This document shows, in pieces, positions 46,268-55,966 of a stretch of DNA of 64,000 nt. Each line of letters starts with the position of its first letter. Within the stretch, counting starts at the first letter, position 1. The stretch comes from Hydractinia symbiolongicarpus (Eukaryota > Cnidaria > Hydrozoa > Anthoathecata > Hydractiniidae): NCBI RefSeq assembly GCF_029227915.1, contig NC_079875.1, positions 7,192,001 through 7,256,000 on the forward strand. The letters run 5' to 3'. The notes beneath the pieces are model-generated. The model made no database searches. It saw only the letters and a program-made list of their open reading frames with translations, and was not told the DNA's origin. A program made the translations under genes and the position numbers.

Positions 46268-46972
46268 ATGGACTGCGATCAACTCAGTACTGGCGTTCCA
46301 GAAGACTTTGACATGTTTGCTCCCCCAGAAGACTCCCCTACCTTCGTGCACCAAAGACACCTCGAAAAAGAAAAAAAACAAAGCTTGGACTTGCTCCTAA
46401 AAGAAAAATTAAAAAAAACAGAAATCGAGAACTTTGGGCCATGCATAAATATCATCCCCACCATTTCCCTTACAGAAAACCGAACTACCCACTGGAAGCA
46501 GATATGTCAACATACAGCCACCTCCCTTCACCATATTCTTCTGGAACAAGTCAATGAAAACATCACGCACATACAATCTAAATTAAACCAAATTGAATTA
46601 CAATTACAGTACATACATATACCTACACCCATACCAGACAACGTAACGTGCGGCCAACCCTCTCCAGGTAAGTCAGGTAAGTATCCCTCTACACCTCTGT
46701 CTCCACCTGTGACCACAAACAAGAAAAATCCTAAAACTAAAAGAACTACACTCCTCCCAAAAGAAGAAATTCCAAATCAAACGCAGCGACCAGTACCACT
46801 CATGAATCTCAAAATCCGACCACCTAAATTATACTACAAAAACACCAACTCCAATTCCAATCGAAAAAACACCAAATCCAATGACCACCATAAAAATCAA
46901 AGAAAACCAAAACAAAACAATTCAACAGCATCAGAAAGCACAATAAAATACAGGGATTATCGCTATTTTTAG
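46268..46972 (+). CDS. Penelope-like element ORF3, 234 residues, coiled-coil and basic tail
   Basis: Starts MDCDQLSTGVPEDFDMFAPP (acidic N-terminus), then a long Lys/Glu/Leu helix (KEKKQSLDLLLKEKLKKTEI), a second helix region with NITHIQSKLNQIELQLQYI of heptad type, a Pro-rich stretch and a strongly basic Asn/Lys/Ser-rich tail ending in YRDYRYF. Coiled coil plus basic tail is the general layout of ORF1-type RNA-binding proteins in non-LTR and some Penelope-like elements, so RNP assembly is a reasonable inference. Two consecutive GGTAAGT donor-like sites sit at about 46666-46685, so part of the transcripts may be spliced inside the ORF. Confidence 0.6.
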   Translation: MDCDQLSTGVPEDFDMFAPPEDSPTFVHQRHLEKEKKQSLDLLLKEKLKKTEIENFGPCINIIPTISLTENRTTHWKQICQHTATSLHHILLEQVNENITHIQSKLNQIELQLQYIHIPTPIPDNVTCGQPSPGKSGKYPSTPLSPPVTTNKKNPKTKRTTLLPKEEIPNQTQRPVPLMNLKIRPPKLYYKNTNSNSNRKNTKSNDHHKNQRKPKQNNSTASESTIKYRDYRYF

Positions 46973-47051
46973 TGATATATCTCTCACACACATGCACCTC
47001 CCCACTGCCATGGTAAGCCCGTACAAAATTATTTTTCCAAATAAATTTAAA

Positions 47052-47967
47052 TCAACAAATTATGCTATTTTTTAATTTCAACGAAGTCCAAATTTGAACA
47101 ATCTCTGTACCCAACCATATACAAAATATTTTGAGCACAAGCGCGCTCGCAACATGCACTAGTTGCACTATCGCTTGCTATAATTACCAATTTTATCTAA
47201 GCTTCTAGGCAAGAGGCTGCGGAGCGATATGCGTGACAAGATTAAAGCCACCGTCTTGCAGTAGTCACAAATTTCTTACCTCACGTTTCTGGGGCATCGC
47301 GGGAATAAATGGTAAAGGGACGCGCGTTAAATTCTTATAGACTGGCAAAGGTTGTAGCTTTTTCACCACGGACTTCTAGGCTACAACCTGTTGGGGCAAA
47401 ATGCGGCTTATGACTTAATATAAGCGTTATTTAATTTTGCCGATTTACCATAACCACAATTGCTCGCGAAGGGCTGCATGGGAGGGTAAGACGCGTATCG
47501 GATTGCGGACGCGTATTGGTGCATTGACGTATAACCGCTGTTCGGCACTGACGCGGTTCATCAGGGTGCGGGGTTAATTGTCCTGTCGTTATCCTTTTTT
47601 TTTGGGGGGGTGAAGGGGCGCAGGGGGCACGTGTGACTAGACTTATGGGTTAAAGGGGAAAGTTATAGAAATACGGACTAAAGTTTGGAAAAATGGGACA
47701 CCGCTTGGCACTGGAGCCGTCTATGCGAATACAGGGGTGTTTGTTCTGTCGTTTTATCTTTTTGTGGGAACGAGGGGGCGCGCGGGGCACGCGTGACTTC
47801 TATCATAGGTTGGAGGGGCAAGTTAGAGTATCATTTCTTTTTTCGTCACAATTTAGCCTAAATAGAAATTGGGTTGCACTGGGTTGGAATGAGCGTGTTG
47901 CTGAAAGTTAAAAACACATACACTTATTTACCTACAGGCACTATTTCCGCAACTTTTAAACTATAAA
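47052..47967 (+). repeat. Terminal direct repeat B, right copy
   Basis: Same sequence as 41748-42661 apart from a few bases inserted near 47131 (TTTGAGCAC against TTAAGC) and one T fewer in the T run near 47595. It joins directly to repeat A with a 2-base overlap (AA). Confidence 0.85.
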
Positions 47968-48410
47968 CATTATGAAATTTTAATCTTATATCTTAACAAC
48001 CTTTAACTTCATTCTTCGCATAATATTTCTCTAGGTAATACAGTCATTATAGAATCACGGAAAAGCCCTCATAAAGATGTTGTTGAATACTCATCCCATG
48101 ACTTTCATACTAACAGTTAATGTAAAAGAGCAGCAAAATACTATGAACTAGATCTTGGTGGTCGTCCTCCTGTTATTTACCGAGTAAATTCGCATGATCC
48201 GACAAATCCATTTGTGTGAAGTAGAATATTTAATGTTAAGATACTTAGAAAGACGTCCCAATACGATGTCCATGATTAATTTTGTCAGATATCTGCATTG
48301 TTCGCGTAACTTTTTAAATACCATGGCTTGAATCCGTAAAATACAATGTATTAATTCCAAGAACGAGTGCACCTTCTTGAAGAATCGTTCTTTTTATCGT
48401 AGATTGTCAA
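47966..48410 (+). repeat. 445-bp flanking direct repeat A, right copy
   Basis: Same length and, as far as I can read, the same sequence as 41307-41751. To the right it continues into unrelated DNA (GCTTGATTTC). The left copy's outer flank (GAATTT) also differs, so A ends sharply on both sides. Confidence 0.85.
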
Positions 48411-51400
48411 GCTTGATTTCTATTAACGTCGGAATCCAATCTCTTGTAGGTATAACTGTAACATGAAGAAGTTGCCTGTGAGGAGTCGAAGAGAACTCTT
48501 ATAACGTGCTTAAGAGTTTCCTTTCTAGACCGCTTTTCAAGGGAAAAATATTTTGCACCTAATGATGCGCTAGCTAGTATAAGAGGGTAGTTTTTTTACG
48601 TAGCTGTTATTATGTAGCTGTTATTTTACGTAGTTGTTATTATCTGCTAAATTCTCGCTTTAGACTTAATATATATTTTTTGTTTTATTGTTGGATGAAT
48701 TGTTTAACTTTCTAAGTTGTTCTTGATATACCTCCATTGTTCATTTTTTATTAGGAATTAATATTGTTAGAAAATTTCAAATGAATGGTAGTATTGCTGC
48801 TCTATTCACTGGAGTTGGGTAAACATCACGTCATTGTGATCAAAAATGACATAATATTGACATAATATTTAAACGAGAATTCTTATTTTACCAGGCAAAA
48901 ACATCCGTTTTACCATAAATATAATCGCTTCATTATATTCGGTGCATGTTTAGAACTCAAGTACGTACTTAATTTCTAGGAACCATACATCTCCTAAGTA
49001 ACGCCTTAGTAACCACCTAGTAGTAAACACATATATAATAAAATATTTTTTAAAAAATACTATATTTAAAAATATAGTATACTTTATATAAAAATATATA
49101 ATCAAGCGAAAATATAATTAGCCGTTTTTTTTTTCAATTCCGTTTTAACCACTTGAAAGCATGCGACTTGCAGTTTTCAATAATGGTATCATTTTTGATT
49201 GGACGCTGGATCAAAGTAGTTTAATCGCTGGGAACGGTAAATGCACGGTTTCCTCTAAATCTCGGACCCGTTTGGTATAGTTATACAAAAAAAGTATCCG
49301 GGATTAAACTGACTTTCTGGGAAAGGGGCCGGGAAGAGGGGCCGGGAAGAGGGGCCGGGAAGAGGGGCCGGGAAGAGGGGGCGGCCGACGGGTTTTCCTT
49401 TTAGTAACTTCTTTATGTTATGTTTAATGGTTATAATACTGAGTTTCAATAATTACCTATTATATACCTAAATGTCAATTTTTGTTTGGCCCAATACTTT
49501 TAAGACGCTTTGATGTTGGCTAGCACTCGAAACTACTTGTAAAAGCCTTTATGAAATCGTTATAATCTATAAACTTTTGTTAGAACTATCCTTAGAATCA
49601 GAAATTTGTAACTCAACTTTGTTTTATCAAATAGAATTCTTTTAAAAGTTTTGGACACGTGATTAAATTGATTTCCCGATTTCTCTGTTATTTACCTGAA
49701 AATGGGGGAAAATCAGCAATTTTTTGTATCGTTTTAGGCGAACTGTGCAAAACCGGAAGATATGTTAAATTAGTTTTTTTCAGGTTGTAGAAATCCCCCC
49801 GATCATAGTATGTTGGAAAGAACCCGGACCGAATAGGGTTAAATAGGCTAGTTATGAACTCTTGGTAAAAAAAATAGAAAATTGTATTTAGTTTATACCC
49901 ATTTGGCTTGTTAAAGTTGCTGATTTACTTGGATTTTATATTTTAGGTACACTAGAATTGCTTACTACCCAGCTAGGTAGAGTTTTAACCAATGTTGTTG
50001 ACATATACACCTTATTCTTTGGTTATTGGATATCTTCTATTTTTTTAACATTTGTAGATAACATTATAACTTGGTTCTTCTGAGCATATCGGGCTGATTA
50101 AGTTGAAAAAAAGAGCGATGCAATCATCCAAGGTAAAAGCATGCGTACTAAAAAGTACACTTGTGCTTTGATTGTTTTAAAATTGTGGCCAGAAAGAAAA
50201 TTAGAGTTGCAGTCACAGGTAACTACTGTTGTTATTTAATTTAAAAAATGTAACGTCAATAACTAGCTGAGTGCTACATAATATTTTTTTTAAATATTGC
50301 CAGATTGTTATTACACATGGGGTACATTTAACTTTGGGTATTTTTAATATGGTTGCATCTAGGAGCAAGGCTTAACAACTAATGCAATAACGCGTTCTAC
50401 TGTAATAGGGTGTTAGATCTATTTTAATCCAGTTTGTTTAATTTTTTGCGTACATTGTAGCCAGTCGCTGCATAAAAATAGCACTCTCTCACGTAATCGA
50501 TATAAGAGAAAAAAACGTCATATATAAAGAAAACATTACACTAACACAATAAAACTGATTACTGCAGGCTGTACCGCAAAATGACCCTTCTTCACTCCGA
50601 AACAATCACTCACTACTTTACGGAATTTTCGTCAATTTTATTAAAAACACATACAGCATGCCGTTACAAAATCAAATATATGCATAAGAAAGAAAATTTT
50701 GTTGCAAATTAAAACAAGAAACCGGGGCGGTTTGAACACTCACACGCTTTTGACCCTGACATTCTAGCCTACTCATCGACCCGGACTTAATGCGTTCCTC
50801 TAGGTCTATTGTCAAATTTTCCTTCTATAAGATTCTGAAGATGTTAAGGATCGACGCATGCGCATAGACTATGACATTCTGGCAGTTGAAAGAGGATTTT
50901 TTTTTAGATTTTTCTGAGCTTAGTGAGAGTTTTATCGTAAGGGGGCAGCAACAGTGCTTGCATTTAGAGGGCAATAGACTGAATGGAAATAAAAGACTAT
51001 AAAACAACTTCAACATTTTCTTTTGTCTTTCGACAAACTAAAACCATAAATAACAGAATACCCAAATCGAGTATAATAATACTAATATAAAAACACAGAT
51101 TGAGCGAAAAAATGGAATACTAAAAAAAAAAAAAATTTAATAAAAAAAAAACGATACTAAAGTCCATCATTTGTTCATTGTGCGTGCGAATCGATCAATC
51201 TATTAATCAATGAATACTTTTGCTTCGAGTTAAAATTCACGAAGTAAACATGAATGTACACAAATTTTAATGAAAGAAACAACAACGAAAATATCACTTA
51301 TGAAAGGGAAGGATTTACAAAAAGTAGGAACTCGCCTGTTCGAAATTTCTCGAAATCTTGCAAACGTAACACAACAAAAGTAGTAACAAAAAGAATTGAA

Positions 51401-51888
51401 AACTGGTACTTCAGGTTTGAATCTTCAAAAGTCGCAAGCACTTCTAACACGACAATCAATGTAAAAACTGAAGCGAAAGGGAGCTGACGGTTCAGACTCG
51501 ATACTCACGTTATTATATAAACGATAAATATATACATGAAACTATATACTATGTGAAATATATAAACAACTATGTTGTTTTGTTTTTCTTCCCTATATTA
51601 ATTAGCGTTGCACTTGTAGTTGTTATCAAGCAATGTTTTTTGAAGAAGTGAAAAAACAAACGTACAATAGGAAAGAATTAATCAGGTTGTTTCTATTCGA
51701 TTTGAAATATCTCAATAATGCAAAACCCTGAACTGATTTTCAACAGACAACAAATCGAACCTGGTTCTCGTAAAATCTCAAAAAAATGAACACAATAATG
51801 AATGTAAAAATTTAAAATGTCACTACTAGGGTGAAGGCAGTTGAAAAAACTAACTGTTTGACTCGAGCAACATCAGACAACAATAACT
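48411..51888. other. Gene-free stretch
   Basis: AT-rich intergenic DNA holding a G-rich minisatellite (49315-49385) and an AT palindrome near 49061. The open frame at 51254-51487 has no start context or motif that I can support. Confidence 0.5.
49315..49385 (+). repeat. 13-bp GGGGCCGGGAAGA minisatellite
   Basis: About five tandem units of GGGGCCGGGAAGA in otherwise AT-rich DNA. The repeated G3-G4 tracts could form a G-quadruplex on the plus strand. Confidence 0.8.
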
Positions 51889-52770
51889 TCACTCTTTTTG
51901 CATAAAACTTACAACATTGTCTGACACATTAACTTGCATGAGAACCCGAACATTCAGCATGCTTTTTGCAACCATCTTTGTATCATCCAAGGTTACTTCA
52001 AAGCAAGATGTTATTATCTCGCCAGGTGCACAATATTCCTGCCTTGCTTTTGTATTGCTATTCAGTAACGTAAATTTAACATTAGTTTTCTCTTGGCAGA
52101 GTTCTTTCACTGAGATGTTTTGACATTTTTGGCATTCAACCAAATCTTCTTCATTTACTTCCACAGTGTGCTTGCACATGTTGCAACGCAATTGAGGGAA
52201 AAGGGACTTAGTATTCACTAAAACAATTTTACCCGTGACAGCTGCTGATGTTGAGTCAACAAGGTCTTTTTCGGTGAAACTTTCAGGATCCAACGAGACT
52301 GACGCAGTTATTGTCGAAGAATCCATGGTTTTCAGTAACCGCTGTGATTGATATTTGGAAACCCGAAGATTTCCAAAACAATAGACAGTTTTGTCTTCAA
52401 CCTTGTGAACAAGGTCGCCAAATATTGTAATGGGGATAATATCAGTCTATTCGTTGATGCTGGCTTGTTTCAAACGAATTGTTATACCATTTTTTTCAAC
52501 TAACTTTTCGTTGGATAAATTGTAAAGACATGCCTCAGTGTTCACCAAATCATACAAGGAACATTCATTGTTGATCTGGGCAATGGTAAGATACTTCTTG
52601 GCTATTATCGGTGCAGTGAAAGAAAGTTTAGCCTTCTTTAGTGATGACCAGTCATTTATAATGATGTTGTCAGCATTACCTCTTTTATATTTCTTTATTT
52701 CACATCCTAATCCATCTTCACTGGTACTGATTTCTGAGAATAACTTTCGCTTTTCAGGCGAAAAACACAC
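51889..52770 (-). pseudogene. RPA-like OB-fold protein with one premature stop
   Basis: Two frames (52770-52447 and 52326-51889) lie in the same phase and are joined by an open stretch except for one TAG. Read together: KKAKLSFTAPIIAKKYLTIA, DIIPITIFGDLV, FGNLRVSKYQSQ, LKTMDSST, then a zinc-finger-like CxxC (CNMCKHTV) and CxxC (CQKCQNIS) pair and a final OB-like segment. This resembles single-strand DNA-binding RPA1-type domains, which some Helitrons carry next to the Rep/helicase gene. The intact rest suggests a fairly recent stop mutation. Confidence 0.6.
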
Positions 52771-53140
52771 TACTCTGGTGCTTTTTTCAACTGTATTAAA
52801 TTGAAGTCGAAAAACTTCTTGTTTTTATCTCTGGCATACGACTTCATGGGTGATAAGTTGTCGACATAACCAACAATGTTGTTGTCTACAATGAAGAGAA
52901 GCCTTTTGTTAACAATAACATTTCTTTGGTGTCAACAATGCTGTAAAAAAATCAAAATTTAAAGGAACTCATTTTCACTTTTGGGGACTCATTAACATTC
53001 ACAAAACATACAAAGCCATGTTAATCGCAGTATAGGTCTACAGAATGATTTTCCATAACTCACCTGATTTAGCTAAGTTCCGTAGAACTTAACTTCACAA
53101 AATAAGAGCAGTGTTTTTTTATGTAGTGTCAAAGAATAAA

Positions 53141-54795
53141 TTAAAAAAACTTACCATCTTTTTTAGGAGTGGAAGGACCTGAAAGAAAACATTTAAGTAG
53201 ACGCTTCATATGCACTTGAAAACAATTATCACTCGAAATACGGAGTGCATTATAGTATTCATTTTTATCAATTTCAAGTTCTTTTAAGATGTCAGAAATA
53301 GTTGGAACTTGTTCAAAGTTTTCTTTTGTTGAAAAAAGTATATTGCGTGTTTTCGGGTTAAGGTGATTATCAATAAAGACTTCCACTTTATCTAGAATGT
53401 CCTGCCTCTGTTGTTGAATTTCATTACGCTCTAACTCGTTCAGATCTGTTGAAAGAGGCGTCGCAACAATAGTTTCTCTTGAGAAAAATCGACCAAACTG
53501 ATAACGACAGGATGTATTTTTATACTTTCTACATGACTTAGAGTGAGCATGGATCTGGTAGGTTGTTACTAAATTGAACAAATCTGGATTTGCATCATGG
53601 TCAGGTACATACGCTTTGACAATAACATCAATCTAATATATTCCTCAATATTATTTTTTTAAGAGTTGGAGCATTTAATACCCACAGAAACGAATGTATA
53701 TGTGGACTACCACGAATTTGAAATTTAACTCTTATAGCATGGTAAGAAACTTTGCCTAGTGGGCCATTGACAATGATTTCTTTGAAGAATACTTCTACTC
53801 GATATTGAAAATGTCTGGCCAAAAGTACCGGATTGAAATTCAAATATTGACAGCGTTCAAAATATGACATATTGTCTATATCATCATCAGTCATATTTTC
53901 TCCCTTCAGCTGAGCTATGATAGATATCAATTCATTCCATCTCAAGTCAGCACAACTGAGAGTCATGAAGAAAGTTGGGAGACCTAGCTGCTTGAACATT
54001 GCTAGAACCTCCAAAAGAAACTTTTTCCAATAAGCTGGTGTGCCTTTTATAGGGGCCATAAATTGGAAACCCTTATCTTCAGCTATGAAAGATTTCACTG
54101 CTGCAGAAAAATTTCTTGAGAGCATAACAGCTGTCATATTACCAGAATTAACTTTTTTCAAAGCAACATTTATTTGACTATTTAAGTTCAACTGTTGCAA
54201 TGTAGACAGTGCATAGAAAATATAGTCAGAGTCTGATGCAAACTTTTAGCGGTAGTTTAGAAGACTTTGATAAAAATATTTCACTGGACTTAACTTGATA
54301 TCACGTTCTACTTTGTATCCGAACTTTCCAGCTGGAAATAAACATGGGTGAGCAAGCTCTTCACAAAATTCATCAGTTAATAGTGACATGGGAGTATTTC
54401 CTTCACCTGAGGCAATTGAAATATCTTCCATCATCGGAAGATTAGATATCAACATTGTTTCATTTGCTTTGTGAATCTAAAGGATTTTCATTTTCTTCCA
54501 AAATATTACCAGTATGCAAAGAGAATTGACCATTTTCTTCAATTTCCTCTTCCGGTGGCTCTGATATGTTAGTTAACGCTGCTGGAATACGGTCTACATT
54601 AATTTGAATGTCATGATACAAAAAATTGTTTTTTTTCAAATACAAAAAAAGTGTTTTAACAATTTTCGGAGAGACAGGTTCAAAATACACATGTCCACGA
54701 AAAGAAAGTTTCCTCTTCAATTTAACAACGACAATACCATTAACATTGTTTATCGACTGTCTTTTTAATGTCTGCCGTGGCTTCGTCATCAACAT
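53141..54795 (-). pseudogene. Helitron Rep (HUH endonuclease) region
   Basis: Pieces in order: KRKLSFRGHVYFEPV and NFLYHDIQIN (54795-54460), LAHPCLFPAGKFGY (54455-54246), then after an in-frame TAA the core (54200-53628) with GTPAYWKKFLLEVLAMFKQL, FFMTLSCADLRWNEL, FNPVLLARHFQYRVEVFFKE and GSPHIHSFLWV. HIH is the metal-binding HUH motif of rolling-circle endonucleases. A frame change near 53640 leads to 53581-53141 with CRKYKNTSCRYQFGRFF and NEYYNALRIS, the zone of the catalytic Tyr. The frame ends right after this zone, before the helicase. The enzyme would nick and join the element ends for rolling-circle transposition; this copy is dead. Confidence 0.8.
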
Positions 54796-54850
54796 TTATT
54801 TGAACATGTTGAACTTCAAATGGGCAATTCTCGAAGTCTGCAAGATTTTG

Positions 54851-55509
54851 TCAATAATTTTTTTTAATTTGGCTTTGTGCATCACAAAGCGACTTGAATT
54901 TCAGTAATATGGATGAACCATCGGGGCTGAAACTTCCGTGACTATCTCTACTGTGTGGGTCAAATAGATAAATGGACATTTTTTCCCAAATAATCGAAAC
55001 ACTATATCCACCAGCTATAAAAATTAGACCGTTTCCAACAGAGGCAAAGTTCATGGCATTGTGCTGCGAAAAATATCTAACATCACCTAAAAAACCTGTG
55101 AACTTATCCCCAACACTACAGCTACACACCGTTGTTCAATTTTTACAACAGACGGTAATTCTTCAACACTGAGAGGCCGGTATATTTTAACATTTTTAAA
55201 GTTATCATCTCCACACTCAAAAACACAATCAAGGTCAAATGATTTCCAAGAAGATATTCGCTTAAATGCTGACCAATATATTGACAATAATGAGTTACAC
55301 ATACATTGAACACCTGCAGTGGACCCAAATTTTCGATCACCTTTATAAAATGAACCTGATGTAGATTTTATATGGATAGGAGAAGGGTCAGCAGATAGGG
55401 AAGTTGCCATAATAGAGCATAAAATATTTTGTTTACAAAGTTTATCATAGAAGGCTGAATAAAGCTGAACAGTGCTGAGGGACCAGCTTGAAAAGACAGA
55501 TGATGTCAA
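54851..55509 (-). pseudogene. Cysteine-protease-like N-terminal region of the Helitron
   Basis: Two overlapping frames carry FGSTAGVQCMCNSL (a QC-x-CN motif like the Cys nucleophile region of papain-fold proteases) and, about 100 residues on, IYLFDPHSRDSHG (a DPH motif like the catalytic His/Asp region) with SILLKFKSL. Such a domain precedes the Rep domain in several animal Helitron polyproteins and may act as a processing protease or deubiquitinase. The active-site assignment is by pattern only. The frame changes near 55130. Confidence 0.55.
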
Positions 55510-55619
55510 TTTTCAAACGCTAGCCGAAGTCAAAAATAATGATGAACAGTGCTGAGGGACCAGCTTGAAAAGACAGATGATGTCAATTTTCAAACGCTAG
55601 CCGAAGTCAAAAATAATGA
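55466..55619 (-). repeat. Perfect 77-bp tandem duplication
   Basis: The 77 bases starting TGAACAGTGCTGAGGGACCA occur twice head to tail without visible differences. The unit covers the apparent start of the Helitron ORF (MTSSVFSSWSLSTVQ on the minus strand), so any promoter or start region there is doubled. It ends 55 bases before the Kolobok left end. Confidence 0.85.
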
Positions 55620-55674
55620 TTTTTGTTCGAAAGCTGATAAAATATGATAAAATGATGTAATCAAAATGTTTTAA

Positions 55675-55688
55675 AGGGGAATTAAGCC
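55675..55688 (+). repeat. Kolobok left terminal inverted repeat
   Basis: AGGGGAATTAAGCC immediately after TTAA (55671-55674). Confidence 0.9.
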
Positions 55689-55966
55689 CAAATTTTTTTT
55701 CTTCGGAAATATCTTTTACAAACCCTACTTGTTTTGATGGTATATATAAAAAAAATTGAAATTCTTTGAATTTACATCCCTTTTCTAGCATAAAAGTTGA
55801 CAACAGTAATCGCCATGTTTAAATCATAAAAAATCTGCGATGAAGATCTATGACGTATTTTACGCTCATTTCAATTTTTTGATCTCTTCATCTTTTTTAA
55901 AGTTGTTTACACAATGTGAATAAACGTAACAGCGTATTTGTTGATGTTATCTTTCTTTCAAAAACG

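Larger units (their letters stand above)
41748..47967 (+). mobile_element. Penelope-like retroelement with direct terminal repeats and three ORFs
   Basis: A 6.2 kb unit: repeat B (41748-42661), RT ORF (42859-44817), iteron-like array (45009-45216), hammerhead-like pieces (45524-45603), ORF2 (45718-46149), ORF3 (46268-46972), repeat B again (47052-47967). The RT belongs to the Penelope-like group by its motifs. The two B copies differ only by a few small indels, so insertion is recent. Penelope-like elements often have LTR-like direct repeats from tandem arrangement; here the outer 445-bp A repeat follows the order A-B-body-B-A. There is no integrase, gag zinc knuckle, tyrosine recombinase or GIY-YIG domain that I can see. 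Confidence 0.75.
51889..55619 (-). mobile_element. Broken Helitron with protease-like and RPA-like parts
   Basis: Minus-strand remnants in the order expected of a large animal Helitron: a cysteine-protease-like N-terminal part (55509-54851), a Helitron_like_N/Rep HUH region (54795-53141), then an RPA-like OB-fold ORF (52770-51889). The Pif1-type helicase that should follow the Rep domain is absent; the sequence between 53141 and 52800 has no helicase motif. Frameshifts and stops break the Rep part. TC and CTRR termini were not found, so the boundaries are those of the coding remains. Confidence 0.75.

Noticed and set aside
41307-48410. LTR retrotransposon or DIRS-type element
   Set aside because: RT motifs are Penelope-like; no gag, protease, integrase or tyrosine recombinase, and the repeat order A-B-body-B-A does not match A1-B1-A2-B2 split repeats.
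51254-51487. 77-codon Asn/Lys/Ser-rich frame
   Set aside because: Composition mirrors local AT bias; no homologue recognised.
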